A stretch of 64,000 bases of DNA from CAYMSF01 sp964392985 (lineage in GTDB: Bacteria > Verrucomicrobiota > Lentisphaeria > Victivallales > Victivallaceae), in NCBI GenBank assembly GCA_964392985.1, contig CAYMSF010000004.1:40588-104587 (forward strand). Reading direction: 5' to 3'. A model generated the notes under the pieces. That model was not told the origin of the DNA and did no database searches. It was given only the letters and a program-made list of their open reading frames with translations. Made by a program: the position numbers and the translations under genes. This document shows, in pieces, positions 27,687-37,243 of this stretch (the first letter of the stretch is position 1; each line of letters begins with the position of its first letter).

Positions 27687-28256
27687 ATGATTAAAGATGA
27701 ATATTATACCGAAGTCGAAAAAAAGAAAATCTTGAAATTTATCCGTGGAATAATTCAATCAACACTTGAAAGCAAACCATTGCCGACGTTGGATGATGAT
27801 GTTTCGATAAAACTGTCAGAACGCGGTTCATGCTTTGTAACTTTGCACCTGGAAGGTGCGTTACGAGGTTGTATTGGAAATATCGAGGCATTTGAACCGT
27901 TAAAACAAAACATTACCCGAAATGCAGTAAATGCCGCATTCAGAGATCCACGTTTCCATCCTTTGAGTGAAGATGAGTTGTCTGATGTGGAAATAGAAAT
28001 CTCAATACTTACACCTTCAACTCCAATTGCGTCATGGCATGATTTTGAAATCGGTAAACACGGAATAATCCTTTCATGTCTTGGTCGTTCTGCTGTATTT
28101 TTGCCTCAGATTGCGGTTGAACAAAATTGGGACAGAGAAACTACACTTGCCCATTTGAGCATGAAAGCCGGGCTTGATTCTGATGCGTGGCAGAGTAAAG
28201 ATGCCAGATTTAATGTTTTTCAGGCTGTCGTTTTTTCAGAAAAGGATTTTGTTTGA
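27687..28256 (+). CDS. amrA: AMMECR1 domain protein (AmmeMemoRadiSam protein A family)
   Basis: Stand-alone AMMECR1-domain protein with the invariant LRGCIGNIE motif, the VEIEISILTP strand and the AVFLPQIAVEQNW and FQAVVF elements. The family is the A component of the AmmeMemoRadiSam system, whose biochemical role is not established. A strong GGGAGGG seven bases before the ATG at 27687 favours that start over the ATG at 27681. The other system components (radical SAM enzyme, Memo) are 14 kb away, where a second AMMECR1 domain is fused to Memo. This copy is instead coupled to a COG2509-type FAD dehydrogenase whose start lies five bases after its stop. Confidence 0.9.
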   Translation: MIKDEYYTEVEKKKILKFIRGIIQSTLESKPLPTLDDDVSIKLSERGSCFVTLHLEGALRGCIGNIEAFEPLKQNITRNAVNAAFRDPRFHPLSEDELSDVEIEISILTPSTPIASWHDFEIGKHGIILSCLGRSAVFLPQIAVEQNWDRETTLAHLSMKAGLDSDAWQSKDARFNVFQAVVFSEKDFV

Positions 28257-28260
28257 AAAC

Positions 28261-29856
28261 ATGCGTTACCGGATTGATAACTATAAGTTGAAAGTTACGG
28301 ATATACCCTCTGGACTTATCGATATTGATAGCAGTTTGAGCCGGTTTATGGCCAAATCATTTTCCTTGAATCTATCTGAAATTTCTAATTGGAAAATAAT
28401 CAGCAAGAGCATTGACGCCAGAGGCACTGTTCCAGCATTGGTCTATAGTATCGAATTTGACAGTGCCATTCTTATTCATAATCATTTAATAAAACCAATC
28501 GTTGACACTAATTTTTCGGAGGAATTTGAGCTTCCGAAATGTCTTTCAACACGCCCCCATACTTCTCAACCCCTTATTATTGGCGCAGGTCCTGCCGGAT
28601 TGATGGCGGCTTATATTCTTGCAGCATCCGGTCGCCGTCCAATAGTTTTTGAACGTGGTTTTGATGTTGACCATCGCATTAATGATATTGCTTCATTTCA
28701 TGCCACCAGACAATTTAATGCTGAAAGCAATTATTTATTTGGTGAAGGTGGTGCAGGAACATTTTCTGATGGTAAGCTATATACCAGGATTAGAGATGTG
28801 CGCTGTAATTTTGTTTTGCAGACATTTATTGACGCCGGTGCCCCTGCTGAAATAGCCTATTTGAAACGACCACATATAGGATCAGATATTCTCCCGGCGA
28901 TGGTAAAAAATATTCGTCACAAGATAGAGAAATTGGGCGGTGAATTTTGTTTTGGCAAAAATATAGAGCAAATTATTATTGGCAATCGACGTTGTTCGGG
29001 GATTATCACTGCTCGCGGGGAAAAAATTGAATCAGAAACTGTAATTATTGCTCATGGCCTGGGCGGAAGAAATTTGACACAACAACTTATTTCAAATGGA
29101 GTTGAATATCAACTTAAAGGTTTTCAAGTTGGTTGCAGAATTGAACACAAGCAAGTTATGATTGATCGGAATCAATACAAGTTGCCGTCACGTCCGCATT
29201 GCCTTGGGGCAGCAGAATATAATCTAGTGAGCCGCCCACCAGAAAATTCACACATTCCTGGAGTAAGCACTTTCTGCATGTGTCCGGGAGGTGTAATCTT
29301 ACCTTCGACTGCATTTGACGGGCAGTTGTCAACCAACGGAATGAGTTGTTTTGCTCGTGCTGGTGAATTTGCCAACTCATGCATGATTGTCACTCTTCCT
29401 CCAGAAATATTCCAAACCCAACTTGAAGCCTTTAATCTTTTGACGGAAATGGAACGTCAGGCGTTCAATCTTGGCGGCAATGATTACACCGCACCGGCTC
29501 AAGATGCCATAGCTTTTGTCCGCCGGGAAAATCATCTTTCCGACAATGTTAGCAGTTACTGTTTTGGTTTGCGCCAGTCGAGGGTGGACGAAATTCTTCC
29601 TAAAACAGTGACCAGCGCGATGACTACAGCATTGTTGCATTTTAATAAAATTATGCCAGGTTTTATTAAAGGAAAGATAATAGGAATAGAAACATTTATT
29701 TCCAGTCCGGTACGATTAAATCGTAATCCTGATACCGGTGAGAGTTCAATTCCCGGGCTGTTTATTGCCGGAGAAGGAGCCGGTTTTGCCGGTGGTATTA
29801 TGTCCGCAGCTATTGATGGGATTAAAACTGCTGAAAGCGTTATAAATCTATATTGA
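28261..29856 (+). CDS. FAD-dependent dehydrogenase (COG2509 family)
   Basis: Cytoplasmic flavoprotein of the uncharacterised COG2509 group, related to glutathione-reductase-fold oxidoreductases. After a ~90-residue N-terminal region typical of this group comes the FAD-binding IIGAGPAGLMAA motif and ERG, then NYLFGEGGAGTFSDGKLYTR (a hallmark segment), and a C-terminal FAD motif GLFIAGEGAGFAGGIMSAA. I take the ATG at 28261 (531 residues), just after the AMMECR1 stop; the open frame extends upstream but overlaps that gene. The substrate is unknown. Confidence 0.9.
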   Translation: MRYRIDNYKLKVTDIPSGLIDIDSSLSRFMAKSFSLNLSEISNWKIISKSIDARGTVPALVYSIEFDSAILIHNHLIKPIVDTNFSEEFELPKCLSTRPHTSQPLIIGAGPAGLMAAYILAASGRRPIVFERGFDVDHRINDIASFHATRQFNAESNYLFGEGGAGTFSDGKLYTRIRDVRCNFVLQTFIDAGAPAEIAYLKRPHIGSDILPAMVKNIRHKIEKLGGEFCFGKNIEQIIIGNRRCSGIITARGEKIESETVIIAHGLGGRNLTQQLISNGVEYQLKGFQVGCRIEHKQVMIDRNQYKLPSRPHCLGAAEYNLVSRPPENSHIPGVSTFCMCPGGVILPSTAFDGQLSTNGMSCFARAGEFANSCMIVTLPPEIFQTQLEAFNLLTEMERQAFNLGGNDYTAPAQDAIAFVRRENHLSDNVSSYCFGLRQSRVDEILPKTVTSAMTTALLHFNKIMPGFIKGKIIGIETFISSPVRLNRNPDTGESSIPGLFIAGEGAGFAGGIMSAAIDGIKTAESVINLY

Positions 29857-30117
29857 AATTTTCTCAATAATAATACGAATATAAGTAACAGCAATTATTT
29901 ATTTGCAGATAAAATTTATAACATATAAAACTGGCATTGCCAGCTAAAGTATTGTATATTCATTTGTTTTAAGTTTTTAATATTATTACATAAATCAACT
30001 GTAATCAAGTGGCTATTGACGTTTTTACTGTTCATAAAATAAAACCTAAAACTGATATTGGTACGATGCTTTTACTTGAAATTTGCCAAACCATAATTAC
30101 ACAGGAGTAGTTAGAAG

Positions 30118-30597
30118 ATGAACGAGGGGAGAAAGATTATATATCTTAGCGGACCTATCATGGATGAACATGCCGGATTAGCCAGGGAGTGGCGAGAACA
30201 GGCAAAGGAACTGCTGCATGCTAATTTTGACACTTTGGATCCAATGAGAAGAAAATTTATTGACAGGCAGGTTGACAGCTCTAATGAAATTGTTGAATTT
30301 GATTTGCAGGATGTCAGAGATGCTGATATTATCCTTGTAAATTATAACAAACCCAGTATTGGCACAAGCATGGAAGTTTTCTATGCCGCGCATGATTTAG
30401 GTAAGTTTGTTGTGGCATTTTCACCTTTCTCTTTTGTTGATTGCAGTCCATGGATGATAAAATATTGTACTAAAATTCTAGTATCGCTTGAAGATGCGTG
30501 CCAATATATATCAAATCATTTTAGCGAGGAGAAACTAAGCAGTAACAGGCGGCGACGTACAGTGGCCTCATCGCGTTCCAGACGCATATCATTGTAA
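30118..30597 (+). CDS. Nucleoside 2-deoxyribosyltransferase-like protein with Arg-rich tail
   Basis: A 159-residue protein whose first ~125 residues match the nucleoside 2-deoxyribosyltransferase fold: IYLSGPI at the N-terminus, a DLQDVRDADIILVNY strand-helix and GTSMEVFYA with the likely catalytic glutamate. Such enzymes cleave or transfer nucleoside/nucleotide glycosidic bonds, and some act as nucleotide hydrolases in defence or salvage. The last ~18 residues are basic (RRRR and SRSRR clusters), unusual for the family, and may contact nucleic acid. AGGAG ribosome binding site upstream. It is monocistronic with ~260-base gaps on both sides. Confidence 0.75.
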   Translation: MNEGRKIIYLSGPIMDEHAGLAREWREQAKELLHANFDTLDPMRRKFIDRQVDSSNEIVEFDLQDVRDADIILVNYNKPSIGTSMEVFYAAHDLGKFVVAFSPFSFVDCSPWMIKYCTKILVSLEDACQYISNHFSEEKLSSNRRRRTVASSRSRRISL

Positions 30598-30856
30598 ATT
30601 AATTTAGTCTGGACTTGAATAGTTAACCAATAGACATTAATTTACTGTATATGTGTTTGCTGTATGGTTGTTCATGCTCAATACTTATGTTACATTAAAC
30701 CAAACATATTTAGGTAGTAAAGTTAATACAGCATTCGCCAATATCCTGTTTTTTTAGATTGTTTTGTGTATGGTGGCGGATATTATTTAAACCGTTCATC
30801 ATTTATTTACTAACTTGAGGCTTGGTAAGCCCTAAACACTTGGGAATTATTTAATA

Positions 30857-31432
30857 ATGAAAAAGGGATTGCGAGTATTTCTAATGGTGTTTCTCTTTGT
30901 GATGCTGGCGGCTAGCTGTTTTGCATTAATACAATACATTTATCAAACATCCTCATTTTTTCGTGGATTATTTGAAGGCAGTGTAAATAACGGTGGCGGG
31001 GTTGCATTGAATAATGGCTACACTCCTGCTAACGGCGGCACCCAGGAATGGGCGGTTTTTTACAGTAAATTGTCCTTTTATATTTTTGCGACAATCATGG
31101 TCATGCAACTTACTGCACTATTCTTGGCCTCTGCTATTTTTGTCGGAATCAGACGCAGTCTGGAGGCCGTCGAATTAAAACTTAAAAAGTTGGATAATGC
31201 TGATATTTTTCTTGATTTGCCTTTATACATAGGGTTATTCGGGACAGTTTCCTCTTTTATCGTAATGGCGTTTAATCCGCAAATCAGTCGGCTGATAGCT
31301 TATGCCTCGACACTGGTTGGAATTATCTTTAGTGTTATACTCCGTCTTTCATTGCAATTTCCTATTCGCCAGAAGTTACTGGACGTTGCGGCAAACTTGA
31401 AGAAAACACAGCATGGAGATCAATTGCCGTGA
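30857..31432 (+). CDS. Small four-helix membrane protein, MotA/TolQ/ExbB-like features
   Basis: A 191-residue integral membrane protein with helices at about residues 7-29, 73-98, 121-140 and 146-165. Between the first two is a Gly/Asn-rich loop of about 43 residues. The third helix (LYIGLFGTVSSFIV) and the fourth (ASTLVGIIFSVILRL) resemble the pore helices of MotA/TolQ/ExbB proton channels, where a GLLGTV motif is common. The usual large cytoplasmic loop is missing, so this is a similarity and not a firm family call. It overlaps the next gene by four bases, and that protein has an ExbD/MotB-like topology. Confidence 0.65.
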   Translation: MKKGLRVFLMVFLFVMLAASCFALIQYIYQTSSFFRGLFEGSVNNGGGVALNNGYTPANGGTQEWAVFYSKLSFYIFATIMVMQLTALFLASAIFVGIRRSLEAVELKLKKLDNADIFLDLPLYIGLFGTVSSFIVMAFNPQISRLIAYASTLVGIIFSVILRLSLQFPIRQKLLDVAANLKKTQHGDQLP

Positions 31433-33177
31433 ATCGTTCAATTCTGATTGTAATCTGCGACTTTATTGTATTGTCGGTGATGTCGTTTAGCACTGGCGTT
31501 GCGCCTGCTGGTCAGTCCCATTCTGGCGGTACAGTTATTGACGAAACGACGGCGAGAGTAGTAGTTGATGAGTTAACAAAGAAAAAGATTTCATTAGAGA
31601 TAGCTAAAAGAGAGTTACAAATTCAGAGAAATTCAGTAAGCGGAAAACAGCTAAAAGATATAACTGGCGAAATTGCCGCCATTCAGAAAAATATTGATGA
31701 ACTTAAGTCCAAAGAGAAAAATACCAAACCGCAACTTCCCCCGGGAATAAAGTCAGAACTTGATTCTGCCATTAAGGCTTTGTCTAATAGTCAAAACAAT
31801 ACGCATTTAACCGATAAAGAAATGGCGATGCTCGGTAAGCGACTATTAATTATAAAAGACGAGTTAAAGAACAAAACCGATTCGTTGTCGGCTGCTAGCG
31901 AAGAATTAGAGGAAACAAAAAAACGTTTGAAAGATATTGAAAGTAACTTTACTAAGTCTTCCTCTGAATTAAAAAAAACAAAAGATACGTTATCCAATAC
32001 CGAAGAAAAACTACATAGTGCATCAAGCGAGTTGGTAGTCGTAAAGGGACAGGCGAATGAGGCAAAACTCGAAGGTGCTTATGTTCGAGGACGTCTGGAT
32101 GAAGCCAGCCGGCAGTTGGCCGAAACAAGAAGTAAGATGGAAAAATCCAACCGTTCAGCAACCCAGACGGCATTGGAACTTGCTGCAACGCAGAAACAGA
32201 TTGAAAACTTTAAAAATCTTTATAACCGTGCCGTCATGGAAATCAGCAACTCGAGAAACGAATTAGACTTGCTGAGAAAAGAACAGCTTGAATCCAGGGA
32301 AAAACTTGATGAAAAGCAACGTTTGTTAATGGATACCAAAGTGGCATTGCAATCAGCCCAAACCTCTCTAGACGAAACAAAGTTAAGACTCAAAGATGCA
32401 GAAGAACGTCTTCGTAGTGATGCTTTGCAGCGTTATAGTGCCTCTGCGGTAAAATTGAATTTTGCTATTAAAGAAAAAAGGTTTATGTCTGATTATTCTG
32501 CAAATGAATCCTTTTATCTTCCAGAACTGACTATCGACAAAAAAAGTTATGTGGCAATAAATTTTAATATTATCACTGGTTTATTTAAAGATATTTCAGG
32601 ATATAGCAAGGTTTACAGTTTAAGTTACGCCATTGGCGAACCGCTTGAAAATGATTCCAAAAATTTCAAATCAGTTTCCGGTCCGATTATATCTTTGAAT
32701 TATGACAATCGTGCTTGTCTATTGGAGATTCCAAGTTTACGAAAGGGAATGAAGCCAATTACATTCTCGCAGTTGAAATCAAGAGGATTGCAGAACCTTT
32801 TTTTATTTAAGTCCAGCAGTTTTGGTAAACGTACCTGCAATCTGGAGGGAAGGGCTTCATTGAATCTTGCCGGTGATGATAATTATCTCTACATCAGAAA
32901 CTCCACCCGCAGAACTGACGGCGAGTTAAAGGCGGAATCTGGTGATTTCATTGTGACGAAGGAAGGAGATTTTGTAGGTTTGATAGTAACTGTTGATGAT
33001 TTCGATATGGGCAGAAAACAGGAAGCGAGATGTTTCGTGTTTCCAGACGAGTATAAAATTTCCGATGCAATCATGATACCACTGTCTAAACAGGCCAATC
33101 AACCGTTTTATCAAGAATTCATGCAGGTCGTAACCCAAGTTACGGCAAAGATAAATAACAGCAGAAATGGCCGTTAA
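31429..33177 (+). CDS. Membrane-anchored coiled-coil protein with Asp in its single helix
   Basis: A 582-residue protein starting with GTG (GGAG upstream, ATG absent). It begins with one transmembrane helix (residues ~4-22) that contains an aspartate (ICDFIVL, Asp11). Next is a long coiled coil (about residues 45-340) rich in Lys, Glu, Ser and Leu, then a C-terminal beta-rich region (about 345-575) I cannot assign. An N-terminal helix with a buried aspartate followed by a large soluble domain is the topology of MotB, ExbD and TolR, in which that aspartate carries protons. With the four-helix protein upstream it could form a stator-like pair; this is inference. Confidence 0.7.
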   Translation: MNRSILIVICDFIVLSVMSFSTGVAPAGQSHSGGTVIDETTARVVVDELTKKKISLEIAKRELQIQRNSVSGKQLKDITGEIAAIQKNIDELKSKEKNTKPQLPPGIKSELDSAIKALSNSQNNTHLTDKEMAMLGKRLLIIKDELKNKTDSLSAASEELEETKKRLKDIESNFTKSSSELKKTKDTLSNTEEKLHSASSELVVVKGQANEAKLEGAYVRGRLDEASRQLAETRSKMEKSNRSATQTALELAATQKQIENFKNLYNRAVMEISNSRNELDLLRKEQLESREKLDEKQRLLMDTKVALQSAQTSLDETKLRLKDAEERLRSDALQRYSASAVKLNFAIKEKRFMSDYSANESFYLPELTIDKKSYVAINFNIITGLFKDISGYSKVYSLSYAIGEPLENDSKNFKSVSGPIISLNYDNRACLLEIPSLRKGMKPITFSQLKSRGLQNLFLFKSSSFGKRTCNLEGRASLNLAGDDNYLYIRNSTRRTDGELKAESGDFIVTKEGDFVGLIVTVDDFDMGRKQEARCFVFPDEYKISDAIMIPLSKQANQPFYQEFMQVVTQVTAKINNSRNGR

Positions 33178-33232
33178 AAAGCTGTTGGGTAATCATAATT
33201 CTGATAGCAATTCATTCATGGGATAATGTAAT

Positions 33233-35887
33233 ATGCGTGAAAAAACTTTGGATTCGTCAGAATTTCAGAAAACTTTACTTTGTTCAACTTTGAATGAAGA
33301 AGGTGAAGAAGTAATAAACATTGATGACCTTTCTCTTGTCCTGAATTTACAACACGACAACACCATCAAACGTTTTCAAAACGTTAAAACCATCGGTATC
33401 GGCGGTATTGGCACAGTTCTTTCCGGCCATGAGGCATCATTAAAACGTGATATTGCCATTAAAATTTTGCGTCCGGCGTATCGTAACAAGAAAAAATTTC
33501 TGAATCGTTTTATCCGTGAAGCCCGTGCAACTGCTCAAATTGAGCATCCCAACATTGTACCTGTTCATGAACTTGGCGTCATGGGCGAATTGGGCATTTA
33601 CTTTACGATGAAAAAAGTTGAGGGTGAAAATTTACGCACTGTTATTCACAAGTTAAGCAACGGCGACCCTCTTTATTTAAAAAAATATACGACCAATCGT
33701 CTATTGGAGATTTTTATTGCCGCATGTAACGGTGTGGCTTTTGCCCATAGTAAGGGCATTATTCATCGTGATTTAAAACCAGCGAATATTATGCTTGGAG
33801 ATTTCGGTGAAGTTATGGTTATGGATTGGGGGCTGGTTAAATATATAGGAGATAACCATAACAATGCCGGGAAAGAACAGCCTATAAATCTGGAAACTAA
33901 TATAGCAGAACTCGGTGTCAGTGTTGATACGATGGCAACACTTGATGGCTCAATAAGTGGTACGCCGGCTTTCATGGCTCCAGAGCAGGCCGGTGGTCGC
34001 ATTAACGACATTAACGAAAGAAGTGATTTATATAGTCTTGGGGCAATCCTTTACTCAATTCTTACCTTGAAATCGTCACCATTTGAAGAAAAATTAAGTA
34101 CTGCTGAAGTACTCAGTCATGTTGTCAATAATTACTTTGCACCTCCTAGAAAACGCGCACCAAAACAGAGAATTTCACGAGAATTGGAGGCAATTTGCCT
34201 GAAAGCAATGCAACGCAAGAAGGAAGACCGTTATGGTTCTGTTAAAGAATTGATTCATGACCTTCGCAATTATTTGGACAATTTTCCAGTTTCTGCGTAT
34301 CCGGAGCCCGTACTGAATCGGACAATAAAACTTTGTCGGCGGCGTCCGCTAATACCATTGGTACTGGTAGTTTCAATTTTTACTTTTCTTTCGGTAATGT
34401 TTGGTCATCACCTCGAAAACAGTAACCGCACAGAGTCATATATGAAAAATGCGGACCATTGCATTAATCAAGGAAATATATTCCTGGTGAGAGCAAAAAA
34501 TACCTATATGGCACTAAATGAACTTATACGTCAAACGCAAAATGAAAATATGGAAAACCGTGAAATGCGACTTTGGGCAGATTTGACCAGGCTTGAAGCT
34601 GAATTCAATAATCAATATGAAATGGCAATCGAATATTTATCCAGAATTCAAGCTATCGGTCTTAAGCCGGCACAAATTGTTTCAAGGTTGTCAAAAATAT
34701 CGAAAGATCGTTTGGAATTTAGTATTTTAACTGGTAATTATACTGAAACGAGAAAATTAATTGAAATGTTACGTATGCGCGATAAAAATACCTTTAAAAA
34801 TATCATTGAGAATGACAGTCAACTTTTTGACAGTACAAAAATGATAATTCAAAATGAAGGCAGAATTACAATCAATGCTAATATTGAAAATGTTCCATTA
34901 ACCATCTATAAAGTTAATGATTTAAGTTCTTTTATGCCAAATACTCCTGCCATAATTATTACCGGCAGAACTCCATTGCCATTACAAAAAATTCAAGAGG
35001 GTCAATATGTAATATTATTTCGCCCGTCAGGCGGAATAAGCATACGTTATCCCATAAAAATATTTCCGGCAAAAACAGAAAAAATAAATATTTATATTCC
35101 GGAGTCTATACCCGCGGGTATGGCTTATGTTCCTGCCGGGCAGATTATCTCTGAAGATATTGACGGACTTAACGAACGTGAACACCGGCATAATATTTAT
35201 GTCCAAGGCTTTTTCATTCGTAAACGAGCTGTAACCTTTGCTGAATATTTGAAATTTTGGAAGTCATTACAAAGCCAGACTGATCGAAGGAAATATTTAG
35301 GTAAATACATCCCCGAAGGTGATGATCGTAACTATCAAGCACTATGGGATAAAAACGGCATATTGCGTGAACCCTTCAAACAGAACTGGCCAGTTGTTGG
35401 CATCACTGGTCAAGCAGCCAAGGCTTATTGCCAATGGATATCAGAAAAAAATGGAGTTGAGTGTCGTTTGCCAAACAGCAACGAATGGGAAAAAGCCACA
35501 ATTGGTATAATCATCAAAAACAAAGATGAAAATAGAAATGTTGCAGATAATTCATCTCTGGATGATATTATTGGCAGTACAGACAAAAAAAACGTGGCTA
35601 AAGTTAGCATGAACAGTATTTCTCTATATGGCGTGTCCAATATTGATAATGACATTCGTGAATTTACTACTTTTCCATATACAGGAATAAGCGGTTTTTT
35701 GATTAGGGGCGGGAATAGTCCTGTAAATACCAAGTCGACATCATTTCGTAACTTTTCGAGTTTTTCTGACGGGACGTCACACAATAATGTAAGTTTCCGT
35801 TATGTTATTTCAGTTAATGAACCTAATTTTAACGACAAACGCGGTATAGCTGAAACAGTGCATGAAGAACAAAAAAAAGATAATTAA
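33233..35887 (+). CDS. Ser/Thr protein kinase with transmembrane segment and FGE/SUMF1-like domain
   Basis: An 884-residue transmembrane kinase. Residues ~50-350 form a Hanks-type kinase: glycine loop GIGGIGTV, lysine in IAIKILR, HRDLKPANIM catalytic loop, and DWG in place of DFG, followed by GTPAFMAPEQ. A helix at about residues 372-392 crosses the membrane. A roughly 200-residue helical linker follows, then a carbohydrate-like PEGA-type stretch. From about residue 625 comes a formylglycine-generating-enzyme (SUMF1) domain with PAGMAYVPAG, KRAVTFAEYLKFW, EKNGVECRLPNSNEWEKA and a final FRYVIS. The paired cysteines of true FGE are not evident, so this domain is probably a sensor. This layout is common in PVC bacteria. 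Confidence 0.9.
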   Translation: MREKTLDSSEFQKTLLCSTLNEEGEEVINIDDLSLVLNLQHDNTIKRFQNVKTIGIGGIGTVLSGHEASLKRDIAIKILRPAYRNKKKFLNRFIREARATAQIEHPNIVPVHELGVMGELGIYFTMKKVEGENLRTVIHKLSNGDPLYLKKYTTNRLLEIFIAACNGVAFAHSKGIIHRDLKPANIMLGDFGEVMVMDWGLVKYIGDNHNNAGKEQPINLETNIAELGVSVDTMATLDGSISGTPAFMAPEQAGGRINDINERSDLYSLGAILYSILTLKSSPFEEKLSTAEVLSHVVNNYFAPPRKRAPKQRISRELEAICLKAMQRKKEDRYGSVKELIHDLRNYLDNFPVSAYPEPVLNRTIKLCRRRPLIPLVLVVSIFTFLSVMFGHHLENSNRTESYMKNADHCINQGNIFLVRAKNTYMALNELIRQTQNENMENREMRLWADLTRLEAEFNNQYEMAIEYLSRIQAIGLKPAQIVSRLSKISKDRLEFSILTGNYTETRKLIEMLRMRDKNTFKNIIENDSQLFDSTKMIIQNEGRITINANIENVPLTIYKVNDLSSFMPNTPAIIITGRTPLPLQKIQEGQYVILFRPSGGISIRYPIKIFPAKTEKINIYIPESIPAGMAYVPAGQIISEDIDGLNEREHRHNIYVQGFFIRKRAVTFAEYLKFWKSLQSQTDRRKYLGKYIPEGDDRNYQALWDKNGILREPFKQNWPVVGITGQAAKAYCQWISEKNGVECRLPNSNEWEKATIGIIIKNKDENRNVADNSSLDDIIGSTDKKNVAKVSMNSISLYGVSNIDNDIREFTTFPYTGISGFLIRGGNSPVNTKSTSFRNFSSFSDGTSHNNVSFRYVISVNEPNFNDKRGIAETVHEEQKKDN

Positions 35888-36076
35888 ATCATTGGTTTCA
35901 TCTCGTTGTCATTGAATTTTTCTTTGCTGAAATTACTACCGGAATATTTTTTCAAGAATAGCACACCACCAAACAATAAAACATAGCTTGATTCAACTTA
36001 TTTGCTTTTTTTACAATAACAGTTATAATATAGACAGAGTTTGTTATATTATGATATTATAAAAGAAGGAGGAGTC

Positions 36077-37201
36077 ATGGACTTATTGTTCAAACCTAAC
36101 TTACTGGCCGGTATTTCGTTACGCAACAGGTTAGTGCGTTCTGCAACCTTTGAAGGCATGGCTGATGATACTGGTATAGTCAAACAAGAATTGGTAGAAA
36201 AAATTGGTGAGCTTGCCCGTGGAGGGGTAGGTTTAATAATAACTGGCCATGCCTACTATTCTGCTGCAGGTCGAGCATCACGGTGGAAAGTTGCTGTCGA
36301 CCGGGACGAATGTATTACTGGACTTCATAAAATGACAGTTGCAGCTCATACCAATGGCAGTAAAATAATATTGCAACTTGGTCATGCCGGCGCTATTGCT
36401 GATCCAAAATTGATTGGCTCTCATCCTCTTGGACCGTCTGTAATTCCAGACAAAAATGGGAGTATTCTTTGCCATAAAATGGAAATTGATGAAATTGAAC
36501 TATTGCTGGAACAAATTGCGAATGCAGCACGGAGGGCAAAAAAAGCTGGGTTTGATGGTGTGCAAATTCATGCAGCACACGGATACCTGTTCTCCCAATT
36601 TCTTTCACCGTATTTTAATTTCAGAGATGATGGTTATGGCGGTGATACTGCTAGAAGAACAAGAATTCTTATAGAATCGATTCAAAGAATTAAAAACACT
36701 ACCGGTAATAATTTCCCAGTGTTTGTTAAAATTAATTCTGATGATTTTATTGATGGTGGCATGAATCATCTTGAGATGATTGAAGTTGCTAAAATTCTTG
36801 AAAACAATGGTATCGATGCCATTGAACTCAGCGGCGGAACCAGTTTCAGCAAAGAAGGTTATGATCCTGTTCGCAAAGGTGTCAATGGAACTCCTGACCA
36901 TGGCGCTTATTACCAGCAAGCAGCGAAAAAACTGAAACAGAACGTGAAAACTCCAGTTATTTTAGTCGGCGGTATACGCAAACTTAAAACGGCACAGTCG
37001 ATTTTGAATTCCAATAGTGCTGATTATGTAGCCATGAGCCGACCGTTCATCAGAAATCCTGATTTAGTTAATTGTTGGGAGGAAGGAAAATGCGATTGTT
37101 CTGAATGTCTATCGTGTAATACTTGTTTCCGTCCCGTTTTAACAGGCCGTGGACTATATTGTCCACCGGTAAAAAAACAAAAAAACGTTGAAATAGTTTA
37201 A
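36077..37201 (+). CDS. NADH:flavin oxidoreductase, old yellow enzyme family
   Basis: FMN-dependent TIM-barrel reductase. Typical features are LRNRLVRSATFEG, the QLGHAG strand, the IHAAHGYLFSQFLSP substrate/FMN motif with the paired histidines, a GGDTARRTRI helix and the C-terminal phosphate site DYVAMSRPFI. At 374 residues it equals only the OYE domain, without the FAD/NADPH half of 2,4-dienoyl-CoA reductases. However, it ends in a cysteine cluster (KCDCSECLSCNTC, then GLYC) that resembles the 4Fe-4S site of the FadH/bile-acid-reductase group. A strong AGGAGG sets the start at 36077. It stands alone; the substrate is unknown. Confidence 0.9.
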   Translation: MDLLFKPNLLAGISLRNRLVRSATFEGMADDTGIVKQELVEKIGELARGGVGLIITGHAYYSAAGRASRWKVAVDRDECITGLHKMTVAAHTNGSKIILQLGHAGAIADPKLIGSHPLGPSVIPDKNGSILCHKMEIDEIELLLEQIANAARRAKKAGFDGVQIHAAHGYLFSQFLSPYFNFRDDGYGGDTARRTRILIESIQRIKNTTGNNFPVFVKINSDDFIDGGMNHLEMIEVAKILENNGIDAIELSGGTSFSKEGYDPVRKGVNGTPDHGAYYQQAAKKLKQNVKTPVILVGGIRKLKTAQSILNSNSADYVAMSRPFIRNPDLVNCWEEGKCDCSECLSCNTCFRPVLTGRGLYCPPVKKQKNVEIV

Positions 37202-37243
37202 GATAATTGTAAATCAGACATCCGTATAGAAAGCTGTTTTGAT

